Below, piece after piece: positions 44,482-53,930 of a stretch of DNA of 64,000 nt (positions within the stretch are counted from its first letter, which is position 1; each line of letters starts with the position of its first letter). Origin of the DNA: Alphaproteobacteria bacterium (GTDB lineage: Bacteria; Pseudomonadota; Alphaproteobacteria; SHVP01); contig VGES01000001.1 of assembly GCA_016869765.1 (NCBI GenBank), positions 124,001 to 188,000 on the forward strand, in the 5' to 3' direction. The position numbers and the translations under genes are program-made. Below the pieces are notes generated by a model. It made no database searches and was not told where the DNA came from. It worked only from the letters and a program-made list of their open reading frames with translations.

Positions 44482-45108
44482 ATGCGTCATAATTCCCCAA
44501 TGCGCTCCCTCCGTCGCGTGTTGGTCGCCGCGTTGGCCGTGCTTGGACTGGGCTTGGCGTCGAAGGCCCCCGCCGCGCATCCCCATGTCTGGATCGAGGC
44601 CTGGATCGACGTGCGGCTCACGACGGCCGGCATCGAGGCTGTGCGGATCCATTGGCGCTTCGATGAGTTCTTCAGTTCCCTCGCGATCACGGACTTCGAC
44701 GGCAACAAGAACGGCAGACTCGATCCGCCGGAAATCGACCGTTTGGTCTCGGCCACCATCGAAGCATTGCGAGAGGGGAACTTCTTCACGTTCGTGCGCA
44801 TCGGGAACGACACCCAGAAACTCGACAAGGTCGACAATTTCGTTGCGAAGATCGTCGAGCACTCTCTGGTCTACGAATTCACGGTCAAGCTCGATCGTCC
44901 CGTCGATCCGACAAAGGTCGATGTCAGCGTGTCGCTCTACGACGAAAGCTACTACATCGACGTGACGCTACTGGAGCGCGAGCCGGTTCGCTTCAGCGGT
45001 GCCTCGCCACTGTCCTGCCGACCCGATATCAAACCCGATCGTGAACGGGCGTTCTATTTCGGCATGGTGCAGCCTCTGAAGATCCGGATGCAGTGCGGCG
45101 GTGCGTAG
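44482..45108 (+). CDS. DUF1007 family protein (periplasmic, metal-transport associated)
   Basis: Signal peptide; AAHPHVWIEAWIDVRLTTAGIEAVRIHWRFDEFFSS; next to NicO-family transporter. Confidence 0.88.
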   Translation: MRHNSPMRSLRRVLVAALAVLGLGLASKAPAAHPHVWIEAWIDVRLTTAGIEAVRIHWRFDEFFSSLAITDFDGNKNGRLDPPEIDRLVSATIEALREGNFFTFVRIGNDTQKLDKVDNFVAKIVEHSLVYEFTVKLDRPVDPTKVDVSVSLYDESYYIDVTLLEREPVRFSGASPLSCRPDIKPDRERAFYFGMVQPLKIRMQCGGA

Positions 45109-46126
45109 GGTCCTCCTCGCGGTTGTGTTCGCCTGTCTGGTATTCGGGTCGACGGCGCTGACCGCCCAGGAAAATCGACCGTTGTTGGGGCCGCGAACCA
45201 CGGCGCCGGCAGCGGCGACGACCCCCGAGCGCGAGCCCGATGCGATCGACCGAACGTTGCGGGCGCTGAGAGCGTTGCAGTTCGACACACAACGTCGTTT
45301 GGCGGGGGCGGTTCGGGCGCTCAAGAACGATCGGGCCGCGGTCTGGACGCTCCTGTTCCTGTCGTTTCTTTACGGCGTCTTGCACGCGGTTGGCCCTGGT
45401 CACGGCAAGGTCGTGATCGCGTCCTATCTCGCGGCGACCAGAGACCGCCTACGACACGGTCTCGCACTGTCGTTTGCTTCGTCCCTTGTTCAAGCAATTT
45501 CGGCCGTCGCTCTGGTCGGGGGCCTCGCCGTGATACTGCAAGTGTCGCAAATGCAGACCCAGGCCAACGTTCGCGTTCTCGAAATCGCGAGCTATGCCCT
45601 GATGGTGGCGATCGGGCTTTGGATGACGGCAAGTGCACTTCGCGGGGGACGCCACCATCACCACCATCATAATCATCATCATGGGCTGGATGGTGCGGCG
45701 GGTCTCGGGCACGGCGCTCACGATCACCAGAATGCGCACCATGAGCATGCCCTTGCCCAGCGCGGCGATGAGGACAAATCGCGGCCGGGGCGGCGGCGAT
45801 TTCTGGCGCTCACGCTTGCGATTGGCATTCGGCCGTGTAGTGGCGCCGTACTCGTCCTGTTGTTTTCCTTCGCGCAAGGACTGGTATTGGCGGGAATTGG
45901 CGCGACGTTCGTGATGGCCGCCGGTACCGCGCTGACGCTGTGTGCCTTGGCGGCGCTCACGGTCGTGGCCCGCCAGACCTTGCTTCGCGTTGCCGAAGGG
46001 CGGCGCGGTCGGGCCGGCGTGTGGGTCGGTCGCGGGTTGGCCATCGGTGGTTCGCTCGCCGTGACAGGATTCGGGGTGCTGTTGCTGGCGGCGGCCCTCG
46101 GCCAACCGGGCTCGGTCGGCGGCTAG
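45101..46126 (+). CDS. NicO/RcnA-like nickel/cobalt transporter with His-rich loop
   Basis: VGPGHGKVVIASYL; GRHHHHHHNHHHGLDG...HDHQNAHHEH; IGIRPCSGAVLVLLFSFAQGL. Confidence 0.9.
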   Translation: MRRVLLAVVFACLVFGSTALTAQENRPLLGPRTTAPAAATTPEREPDAIDRTLRALRALQFDTQRRLAGAVRALKNDRAAVWTLLFLSFLYGVLHAVGPGHGKVVIASYLAATRDRLRHGLALSFASSLVQAISAVALVGGLAVILQVSQMQTQANVRVLEIASYALMVAIGLWMTASALRGGRHHHHHHNHHHGLDGAAGLGHGAHDHQNAHHEHALAQRGDEDKSRPGRRRFLALTLAIGIRPCSGAVLVLLFSFAQGLVLAGIGATFVMAAGTALTLCALAALTVVARQTLLRVAEGRRGRAGVWVGRGLAIGGSLAVTGFGVLLLAAALGQPGSVGG

Positions 46127-46140
46127 GGCGACAGACGAGG

Positions 46141-46752
46141 ATGGTGTCAACGATGACGGCCCACGGTCCAGAGGTTCGACTCGATTCCCCCGCCTACATC
46201 CACCCGAGCGCGCAACTCTATGGGCGCGTGAGCATCGGACGCGGTTCCTCGGTGTGGCCGTTCGTCGCGATGCGGGCCGAGATGCACGAGATCCGCATCG
46301 GGGCGCACACGAACGTCCAGGACTTCGTCATGATCCACGTCGGCGCGACGACGCCCACGGTGATCGGCGATCACTGCTCCGTCACGCACCATTGCACGAT
46401 CCACGGTTGTGCGATCGGCGACAACTGCTTGATCGGGATCAACGCCACGATCATGGACGGCTGTGAGATCGGCGAGAACTCGATCGTGGCCGGTGGCGCA
46501 TTTCTCAAGGAGAACACGCGGATTCCCGCCAACTCCGTCGTCATGGGCCTGCCGGCGAAAATCGTGCGCACGCGCAACAACTGGATCGCCAATCGCATGA
46601 ATGCGTTCATGTACGAACAGAATGCCGCCGCCTATGCCGAGGGAAACTACCGCGTGTGGTCGAGCCCCGCGCTGAGCGCGGCCATGCAACGCAAGGCGGC
46701 CGAGCTGGCCGAAGAATTCGCCAAACGCTATCCCGGCGCCGAACCGGGCTGA
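46141..46752 (+). CDS. Gamma carbonic anhydrase family / hexapeptide-repeat protein
   Basis: SSVWPFVAMRAEMHEIRIGAHTNVQDFVMIHVG...HHCTIHGCAIGDNCLIGINATIMDG. Confidence 0.93.
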   Translation: MVSTMTAHGPEVRLDSPAYIHPSAQLYGRVSIGRGSSVWPFVAMRAEMHEIRIGAHTNVQDFVMIHVGATTPTVIGDHCSVTHHCTIHGCAIGDNCLIGINATIMDGCEIGENSIVAGGAFLKENTRIPANSVVMGLPAKIVRTRNNWIANRMNAFMYEQNAAAYAEGNYRVWSSPALSAAMQRKAAELAEEFAKRYPGAEPG

Positions 46753-46826
46753 TCGCCGGGCGGTGCCGAGCGGCGCAGAACCACGATTCTGCGCAGTTTC
46801 CATCGCCGTTTCGGGCGGCCTGGGCC

Positions 46827-46855
46827 CTTGAACCTTCGCGCGCGCTATCCCATAT
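46827..46855 (+). promoter_or_regulatory. Candidate heat-shock sigma (RpoH/sigma32-type) promoter of hsp20
   Basis: CTTGAA at 46827-46832, 16-bp spacer, CCCATAT at 46849-46855; about 65 bp upstream of hsp20 ATG. Confidence 0.7.
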
Positions 46856-46895
46856 CTTTTCGGCAAGCGGGTGCCTTCGTGGGCCCGCGACGCCG

Positions 46896-46912
46896 CTCGC
46901 TCATTCGAGGAG
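46896..46912 (+). promoter_or_regulatory. Candidate ROSE-like RNA thermometer hairpin masking hsp20 Shine-Dalgarno
   Basis: CUCGCUC-AUUC-GAGGAG: 6 bp with one bulged G; UCGCU opposite AGGA; SD lies 8 nt before ATG at 46921. Confidence 0.55.
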
Positions 46913-46920
46913 ACGTGACG

Positions 46921-47388
46921 ATGGCGCGACTGACGCTATTCAATTCACCGATGTTGCTGGGCTTCGACGAAATCGAGCGCACGCTCGATCGTCTTACCAA
47001 GTCCGCGACGGACGGCTACCCGCCCTATAACATCGAGCAACTCGACGACGACCGGATGCGCATTACACTCGCCGTGGCCGGCTTTGCCGGCGACGACCTG
47101 TCCGTCGTGGTCGAGGACAATCAGCTGATCATCCGCGGCAAACAGAAGGACGAAGAAAGCGAACGCGTTTTCCTGCATCGCGGAATTGCCGCACGCCACT
47201 TCCAGCGCGCGTTTGTCGTCGCCGATGGCATCGAGGTGGTGGGAGCGTCGCTCGACAACGGATTGCTGCATGTCGATCTGGTTCGCCCCAAAGCTCAGAG
47301 CACGGTGCGTTCCATTCCGATCAAGACCGGCGAGGGCACGAAGGTGCGGAAGTTGTCCGAGGTCGCGGTCGACAAGCGGGCGTCCTAA
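46921..47388 (+). CDS. Hsp20 family small heat shock protein
   Basis: PPYNIEQLDDDRMRITLAVAGFAGDDLSVVVEDNQLIIRGKQ...RVFLHRGIAARHFQRAFVVADGIEV alpha-crystallin domain. Confidence 0.95.
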   Translation: MARLTLFNSPMLLGFDEIERTLDRLTKSATDGYPPYNIEQLDDDRMRITLAVAGFAGDDLSVVVEDNQLIIRGKQKDEESERVFLHRGIAARHFQRAFVVADGIEVVGASLDNGLLHVDLVRPKAQSTVRSIPIKTGEGTKVRKLSEVAVDKRAS

Positions 47389-47411
47389 GCGCCAACAGGA
47401 GTGGTGAACCA

Positions 47412-47630
47412 ATGAACCATCCCAGCACGGAACGAAAGAAGATGTCGGCGGAGGCCTTTGCGGCGCTCGGTGCCCCACTGCTGGCTTACATCAAACCGGT
47501 GAAGGTCGACGGGACGTTCGCCTACGCGGTGCACGCGGCCGATGGCCGTGAGTTGGCGGTATTCGCCGATCGCAGTCTGGCGATCGCTGCCGCGGCGCAG
47601 AACGACTTGGCGCCCGTCTCGGTACACTGA
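47412..47630 (+). CDS. DUF1150 family protein
   Basis: LGAPLLAYIKPVKVDGTFAYAVHAADGRELAVFADRSLAIAAAAQNDLAPVSVH; conserved position after hsp20 gene. Confidence 0.85.
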   Translation: MNHPSTERKKMSAEAFAALGAPLLAYIKPVKVDGTFAYAVHAADGRELAVFADRSLAIAAAAQNDLAPVSVH

Positions 47631-47637
47631 CCCGGGA

Positions 47638-49254
47638 TCAACGACGCGTCAGCCAGGCGACGCCCGAAAGCGCCAGCAGAGCCCCGACGAGCACCGCGAC
47701 CGCCATCCACAGGGGTGGTCCCTTGCGTTGATCCGTCCCTGGCGGCAGCACCCGCGCCGCGGCCGCCGTCGCCGCGCGTTGAACGGCATTGGCCACTTGC
47801 GCCGCTTCCCCGAGGGTTGAACTGACGAGCGAGGCCTGACGCTGCTCCGGTGCCGCGTCTTGACGACCAGGCGATGGTGGCGGTGCGGCCGGCCCGCGCT
47901 CTGCCCCGGGAACCGACGGAGACGGGGTGGCGGTCGTCGTGGTCCCCGCCGGCGGCGGGCTTGCGACGGCCGCGCTGGCCGGCGGCACGGTGAGCGCCGG
48001 AGTGCTCGGTCCAGCGGCGGCACGATCAGTAGGCGTCAGTCCGGCCGGAGTTGTGTCGGCGCGAGCTGGGGCGGCAAATGGCGAGCGGATTTCCATCGTG
48101 CGAGCGATCGACACCAGGGACTCCCACTTGTCGTCGTCGCTCTTGCGCTCGAGCACGTACTCCCCGCGGTAGGTGCCGATCGGCCAGGCCACCCGGTTCT
48201 GCAGCGTCACCACCATGTGCGTGAGGGATCGGGCCTTATGGCCGCCGGTCGCCTCACGCGTTGCCTGGGCGAGGATCTCGCCGCTCGGCTGCCGCACCAC
48301 GAAGCGCTCGCGGTCGCCGTCGTTGCGGCCATAAATCTCGGTCCAGAAATAGATGCGCTCGGCGTTGGGAAGGAAGTTCACCTGCTGCTGCTTGCCGTCC
48401 AGAACCTGATCGGATTTGGGTTCGCTGCTGGAAAAACCGGCGTTGAGGAGCCCCGACGGGCGATAGGCCAGGGCCTCGAGCGCTGGCTTGGCGAAGATCG
48501 GGTTCTTCGGCACGTCGCAGCCGCTGCCGACCGTGGCTCCGGTGAATGGATCGACCGGGGTGCCGCGGTAGCGCACCTCGAAATGGACGTGGGGAAATTC
48601 GGCCTTGCCCGACATGCCGACGAAGCCCAAGCGGTCTCCGACCTTCACCTCCTGACCGTTCTGCACGACGATGCTGTCCTTGCGCAGATGGCAGTACTGG
48701 CTGACCCAGCCGTCGTTGTGATTGATCAAGACGCCGTTGCCACACTCCTTACCGCGCACCGCCTCATCGCCGATCTCGCGAAAATTGACGTCCTCCAATC
48801 CGTCGCGCACGCCACGCACGACACCCGGGGCCGAGGCGATGACCGGAATGCCTCGCCGCACGATCTCCATGTTGGCGACCCGGACATCGACCCCGGTGTG
48901 CCGATCGTAGGTCAATCGACCACAGCTGTAGTCGCGGGCATCGGGAGTCGAGTCGACGTCGATGTAGTTCTGCACGAAGCATTCCCCGTCGGCGCAACGC
49001 ACCGGCATTTCGAACCGCGGAGCGGTGGCCAGAGGTGGTGTCACCACCGCGGGCGGCACGACCGTCGTCGGCGCGGCCACCGGCGGGCGCGAAACCGTTG
49101 GCGGTCGCGGCGGGGCCGTACCGGCGGGCTGGGCGGGGGCCTCGAGGGAAACGAGGAACGCGACCGACGCACCGAAGAATGCGGTGACCAGGAATCGCGG
49201 AATCAATCGGTGCTTCCGCAACGTCGTAGGCAACCTGGGCTGATCGTCCGCCAT
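47638..49254 (-). CDS. M23 family metallopeptidase with C-terminal TM anchor
   Basis: SCGRLTYDRHTGVDVRV; GNGVLINHNDGWVSQYCHLRKDSI; FPHVHFEVRYRGTPVDPF; C-terminal LWMAVAVLVGALLALSGVAWLTRR. Confidence 0.88.
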   Translation of the reverse strand: MADDQPRLPTTLRKHRLIPRFLVTAFFGASVAFLVSLEAPAQPAGTAPPRPPTVSRPPVAAPTTVVPPAVVTPPLATAPRFEMPVRCADGECFVQNYIDVDSTPDARDYSCGRLTYDRHTGVDVRVANMEIVRRGIPVIASAPGVVRGVRDGLEDVNFREIGDEAVRGKECGNGVLINHNDGWVSQYCHLRKDSIVVQNGQEVKVGDRLGFVGMSGKAEFPHVHFEVRYRGTPVDPFTGATVGSGCDVPKNPIFAKPALEALAYRPSGLLNAGFSSSEPKSDQVLDGKQQQVNFLPNAERIYFWTEIYGRNDGDRERFVVRQPSGEILAQATREATGGHKARSLTHMVVTLQNRVAWPIGTYRGEYVLERKSDDDKWESLVSIARTMEIRSPFAAPARADTTPAGLTPTDRAAAGPSTPALTVPPASAAVASPPPAGTTTTATPSPSVPGAERGPAAPPPSPGRQDAAPEQRQASLVSSTLGEAAQVANAVQRAATAAAARVLPPGTDQRKGPPLWMAVAVLVGALLALSGVAWLTRR

Positions 49255-49285
49255 CGAGCTATCCTCGTGGCGGACCGCCGTCGGA

Positions 49286-49753
49286 TCAAGCCGCCTGAGA
49301 GGAGGTGGTCGGCTCGGTGAGGATCGCGTATAGCGCATCGCGTGACTCCGAAGCCCGCAACTTCTCGCAGATACCGCGATCGCGCAGAAGCCGCGATACC
49401 CGCGCCAGCGCCTTCAGGTGGTCCGCGCCTGCGACGTCGGGCGCCAGCAGCAGGAACACGAGATCGATCGGCGCGTCGTCGATCGCGTCGAAGGCGACGG
49501 CCTCGTCCATACGGACGAACAGGCCATAGAGTCGCTTGAGGCCGGGAAGCCGGCCATGCGGGATTGCGACTCCGTTGCCGACCCCTGTGGTCCCGAGCCG
49601 CTCCCGCTCGAGGAGAACATCGAAAATCTTGCGTTCCGGTTCGCCCGTGATCCGCGCGGCTCGGGCTGCCAATTCTTGAAGCAACTGCTTCTTGCTGGTC
49701 GCTTTCAGACTCGGGACAACCGCTTCGAGGCTAAGGATTTCGGTAATTTCCAT
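49286..49753 (-). CDS. ptsN: PTS IIA-like nitrogen regulatory protein PtsN
   Basis: LLQELAARAARITGEPERKIFDVLLERERLGTTGVGNGVAIPHGRLPGL. Confidence 0.95.
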   Translation of the reverse strand: MEITEILSLEAVVPSLKATSKKQLLQELAARAARITGEPERKIFDVLLERERLGTTGVGNGVAIPHGRLPGLKRLYGLFVRMDEAVAFDAIDDAPIDLVFLLLAPDVAGADHLKALARVSRLLRDRGICEKLRASESRDALYAILTEPTTSSQAA

Positions 49754-49982
49754 TGCCGCCAACTAGACACGATCCTGGTGCGCCGAGGTTTCCGCCAGGA
49801 ACGCCGGACACAGGATTGCACAACCGGGGGTATTGCGAAGGGCCAACAGTATTTCGGGGTTCTCAGGTTGCGGCGGTCCACCGAGGAATCCGCGGCCAAC
49901 AAAAGATGCGGGAACATAGGCCCACGACCCGGCGAAGTCAACGGATCGGGCCAGCGAGCATTTTTCTTTTGAGTTCAAATCT

Positions 49983-51512
49983 TTAACGGGACTTCCAGGT
50001 GCTGGAGGCGCGCTGCCGGCGGCGATCGACCGACGAGGGAATCCCCATGGCTTCCCGGTACTTGGCGACCGTTCGGCGCGCGATATCCACGTTCGCAGCC
50101 CGCAGGATTTCAACGATCCGGTCGTCCGACAGGACGGCGTCAGCGGCCTCGCCATCGACCAATTCTTTGATGCGGTGCCGTACCGTTTCCGCGGACAGCG
50201 ACTCCCCACCACTGGCGGAGGTGATGGCCGAGGTGAAGAAGTACTTGAGGGGAAACGTGCCGCGCGGCGTCGCGATGTACTTGTTCGCCGTCACCCGGCT
50301 CACGGTGCTCTCGTGCATCTCGATCGCCGTGGCGATGTCGCGCAGCGTCAGAGGGCGCAAGTGCTGAATGCCGCGGACGAAAAAGCCGTCTTGCTGGCGG
50401 ACCAGTTCCGTGGCCACTTTGAGAATGGTGGTGGCGCGCTGTTCGAGGGATCTGACGAGCCAGTTGGCCGAGTTCAATCGCTCGGTGATGAACAGCTTGT
50501 CGTCCTTGCTCTTGGCCCGACTGCCGAGGACCGCAAGATACTGCTGATTGACGAGCACGCGGGGCAGCGTGTCGGTGTTGAGTTCGACGATCCAGCCGCC
50601 CGCGGGTCCCTGGCGCACGAAGATGTCCGGGACGACCGTCTGGGCGATCTCGTGGCTGAAGGCGAGGCCCGGTTTCGGGTCGAGGGCCCGCAACTCCTGA
50701 ATCATCTCCGCGAGATCTTCGCCGTCGACGCCGCAGGCGGCAAGCAACGCCTTCTCGTCGTGCCGCGCCAGCAGGTCGAGGTTGCTCAAGAGCGCCTCCA
50801 TCGCCGGGTCGTAGCGATTGCGTTCCCGAAGCTGCAGCGCCAGGCATTCCCGGAGGTCGCGGGCGAGGATTCCCGGTGGGTCGAACGCCTGAAGTCGCTG
50901 CAACGTTTTTTCGACCAGCGCTGCCTCGCAGCCGATCTGCTCGGCAACGGCGGTGACGTCGACGGTCAGGTAGCCGGCTTCGTCGACCCCATGGACGAGA
51001 TGGTAGCCGATGGCGCGTTCGGTCGGATCGGTGACGTCGGTGTAAAGCTGTTCGAGCAGGTGATGGTGCAGGCTCGGCTTTTCCGAGACGGTCTCTTCGA
51101 TCACGTTGCCGCCGTCGTCGGATTCGCGGGCGCCGGAGCCGTAGGACGTGGTGGTGCCGGCGCCACCCGAAGGCGCAAGGCCTTCGCCGGGCCCGGCCTC
51201 GTCGTACATCTCGCCGTAGCTGACGTCGAGCGGCGCCTCGCTCTCGCTCGGGATGTCGCTCGCGGTGGTCGCCTGGGCGGTGTCCCGGGACTCGAGGGCG
51301 GCGTCTTTGTCGACTTGGGGCGAACCGCCGTCGCCGCGTTCCGCCTGGCCTGGTTCCTGGCGCTCGAGGAGCGGATTGCGCTCGAGCTCCTGGTCGACGA
51401 ACTCGGCCAGTTCGAGATTGGTCAGTTGCAGCAGCTTGATCGCCTGCTGCAACTGCGGCGTCATCACCAACGATTGGCCTTGTCTCAGCTCCTGCCGGGG
51501 ACCGATCGCCAT
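49983..51512 (-). CDS. rpoN: RNA polymerase sigma-54 factor
   Basis: RQGQSLVMTPQLQQAIKLLQLTNLEL N-terminus; RpoN box ARRTVAKYREAMGIPSS. Confidence 0.97.
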   Translation of the reverse strand: MAIGPRQELRQGQSLVMTPQLQQAIKLLQLTNLELAEFVDQELERNPLLERQEPGQAERGDGGSPQVDKDAALESRDTAQATTASDIPSESEAPLDVSYGEMYDEAGPGEGLAPSGGAGTTTSYGSGARESDDGGNVIEETVSEKPSLHHHLLEQLYTDVTDPTERAIGYHLVHGVDEAGYLTVDVTAVAEQIGCEAALVEKTLQRLQAFDPPGILARDLRECLALQLRERNRYDPAMEALLSNLDLLARHDEKALLAACGVDGEDLAEMIQELRALDPKPGLAFSHEIAQTVVPDIFVRQGPAGGWIVELNTDTLPRVLVNQQYLAVLGSRAKSKDDKLFITERLNSANWLVRSLEQRATTILKVATELVRQQDGFFVRGIQHLRPLTLRDIATAIEMHESTVSRVTANKYIATPRGTFPLKYFFTSAITSASGGESLSAETVRHRIKELVDGEAADAVLSDDRIVEILRAANVDIARRTVAKYREAMGIPSSVDRRRQRASSTWKSR

Positions 51513-51522
51513 TCAATGACCA

Positions 51523-52293
51523 CTACAGACTGAACCGTTCACCGAGATAAACCCGCCGCACGCCCTCGTGCGCGACGATCTCGCGCGGGGCGCCCTCCAT
51601 GAGCACGCGGCCCTCATGGAGGATATAGGCGCGATCGACGATTTCGAGCGTCTCCCGCACGTTGTGATCGGTGATCAGCACGCCAATGCCGCGGTCCTTG
51701 AGGTGAGCCACCAAGTCCCGGATGTCGCCGACCGCAATCGGGTCGATGCCGGCCAACGGCTCATCGAGCAGGATAAACGACGGCCGGGATCCGAGCGCGC
51801 GGGCGATCTCGACCCGTCGCCGCTCGCCGCCCGAGAGAGCGATGGCCGGCGTGCGGCGAAGGTGCGAGATCGAGAATTCGGCAAGCAGCGCCTCGAGCAG
51901 TTCTTCGCGCCGGGATTCGTCGTCTTCCGCGACCTCGAGCACGGCCCGCAGGTTCTGTTCGACGGTCATGCCGCGGAAGATCGACGCTTCCTGCGGTAGA
52001 TAGCCGATGCCGAGGCGGGCGCGCCGGTACATCGGCAAGTGTGTGATGTCATGCGCATCGAGTTGGATGTTGCCGTAGTCGGCCGCGATCAGCCCGGTAA
52101 TGATGTAGAAACATGTCGTCTTGCCTGCTCCATTCGGCCCGAGCAATCCGACGGCTTCGCCGCGCTGCACGGATAGGCTGACGTCGCGCAGCACGGGCCG
52201 TTTCTTGAACTCCTTGCCGAGGTTGCGCGCAATCAGGCCCTGGTTGGCTGCGACGAGCCGGGGCGTGCGGTTGGAGTGGACCTCCTCGCTCAT
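51523..52293 (-). CDS. lptB: LPS export ABC transporter ATP-binding protein LptB
   Basis: [50 protein letters not shown]. Confidence 0.96.
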   Translation of the reverse strand: MSEEVHSNRTPRLVAANQGLIARNLGKEFKKRPVLRDVSLSVQRGEAVGLLGPNGAGKTTCFYIITGLIAADYGNIQLDAHDITHLPMYRRARLGIGYLPQEASIFRGMTVEQNLRAVLEVAEDDESRREELLEALLAEFSISHLRRTPAIALSGGERRRVEIARALGSRPSFILLDEPLAGIDPIAVGDIRDLVAHLKDRGIGVLITDHNVRETLEIVDRAYILHEGRVLMEGAPREIVAHEGVRRVYLGERFSL

Positions 52294-53267
52294 GGTCGGG
52301 GGCCCCCCGGCGTGAACAAGCCTTGGACCCGGCCGCCGCCCGCGGCAGCGTCGAACTGACTCTGCCCGCTCACGAGATCGACGACCAGTTGGCGGCCGCG
52401 GATGACATTGCCTTCGCGCGTGAGTACGACGTCGCCGGTCAAGGTTACGAGGCCGCGCGCCACGTCATAGACCCCGTCGTCGCCCTTGGCCGTTTCCGTT
52501 CCCGTCGAGACGAACACATTGCCGTTGGCATCGATGCGCGATACCGCCTGCTGATTGCCACGATCCTGAGAATTGTAGTGGATATGCAGCACGTCGGCGC
52601 GCAACCGGAGGTCGGCCTGTTCGGCCTCGACGCTGCCGTAGAAACGCGCGGTCTGGCTGTTTTGCTGAACGTCGAGCGCATTGGCGTTGACCGATATCGG
52701 GCCCGAAGTCGCGGGACCCGTCGCCGGTCGGGCAGTCCGTCCGCTCGCCGCCGGCGTCGGGACAAAGCGACCCTGGATGCGCCCGCCGGAGAGGGTCGAG
52801 TATCCCGTGTTGCGATTGCTGACCAAGTGCCGGCCGCGAACGCTGTTGCCACGGCTCGTGATCTCGACGTTGCCCGTCATTACGATGGCGCCTGTTTCGA
52901 CACTGTAGGTCGCCTCGTCGCCCGACGCGGCTTCGTCGGCTGTGGTCATACGCACCTGGCCGCTGGCATCCAATCGCGAAATCGTCGGCCGAGCGCCCGA
53001 CTCCGTCGCCGCGTAGTACACGCGGAGTTTTTCGCTGCGCAGACGCCAGTCACCCTGGGCGGCATCGACATTGCCGTCGAACGTCGCCACGCGCTCGTTC
53101 TGCAATACCTCCAAGCGATCAGCCGAGATCTCGATCGGCGCACTGCTGTCGCCCTGCGAGGCCGGTAGGGCTGGGCCACGCGGCCCTTGGGCCGACGCCG
53201 TCCCCGCAATCGTGGGGAGCCAGACAACCGTCAAGATCAAGGCGGCGGTGGTGGCACGCACCGGCAA
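52290..53267 (-). CDS. lptA: LptA-like OstA-domain protein
   Basis: Signal peptide; two OstA-like repeats ([67 protein letters not shown]); between lptB and lptC. Confidence 0.9.
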   Translation of the reverse strand: MPVRATTAALILTVVWLPTIAGTASAQGPRGPALPASQGDSSAPIEISADRLEVLQNERVATFDGNVDAAQGDWRLRSEKLRVYYAATESGARPTISRLDASGQVRMTTADEAASGDEATYSVETGAIVMTGNVEITSRGNSVRGRHLVSNRNTGYSTLSGGRIQGRFVPTPAASGRTARPATGPATSGPISVNANALDVQQNSQTARFYGSVEAEQADLRLRADVLHIHYNSQDRGNQQAVSRIDANGNVFVSTGTETAKGDDGVYDVARGLVTLTGDVVLTREGNVIRGRQLVVDLVSGQSQFDAAAGGGRVQGLFTPGGPRP

Positions 53268-53930
53268 TCAGCGACCTCCCTGCGGGCGAACGACCATGCG
53301 AACATTGCCAGCAAAACTCAGGGATTGCGCGTTCCGCTGCAATCGGAAACTGTCGGCACGGAGCTCGCCAAGGGGACCTTGGACGACGACCGGGTGTTCG
53401 CCCGTCGCCACACCACGGGTCAGGTCGACATCGGCGGCCGATGTTTGCAGGGCAAACCCGTCATCGGAATACACCGAGACCGACTCCCGTAGCGCCAGAC
53501 GCTGCTGGTTGCGATCGAACTCGCCGAAGGGCGATAGCAGCGTGATCCAGTTGCCGCGATCGAGGGTCAGGTCGGCCTGGATCGAACGCATCACCAGTCG
53601 ATTGGCGTCGCCCGCTTCCGGGCGAACCGTGTCGGCGGTGATCGTGAACGGTCGCTGCTGCTCGTCGGCTCCGACAAAGCGACCTCCTGTCATTCCGGTC
53701 GCCGCTTCGCCCGGCTTGCCTCCGGCGAAGTTCATCTTGAACGAATTGGTCGGTGTCGGTTGATCCCGCCACGCCAAAACAATGACCAAAAGGGTGAGCG
53801 CGACGGCGAGCCCCGGTAGCGCCACCTTGGCGATGCCGACAAACCGGGTGTAACGCTCGCTCAGACGCACCGATCGTGGAGTCGCCGCTTGTAGCAGAGC
53901 CATCATGCGCTCGGTCGCTGCACGGCTCAT
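53268..53930 (-). CDS. lptC: LPS export protein LptC
   Basis: Single N-terminal TM (KVALPGLAVALTLLVIVLAW), DUF1239-like body; position upstream of lptA; ATG at 53930. Confidence 0.87.
   Translation of the reverse strand: MSRAATERMMALLQAATPRSVRLSERYTRFVGIAKVALPGLAVALTLLVIVLAWRDQPTPTNSFKMNFAGGKPGEAATGMTGGRFVGADEQQRPFTITADTVRPEAGDANRLVMRSIQADLTLDRGNWITLLSPFGEFDRNQQRLALRESVSVYSDDGFALQTSAADVDLTRGVATGEHPVVVQGPLGELRADSFRLQRNAQSLSFAGNVRMVVRPQGGR

Noticed and set aside
49763-50212. 149-aa minus ORF in the rpoN-ptsN gap considered as hpf
   Set aside because: Mostly out-of-frame overlap with rpoN and no HPF-like sequence.
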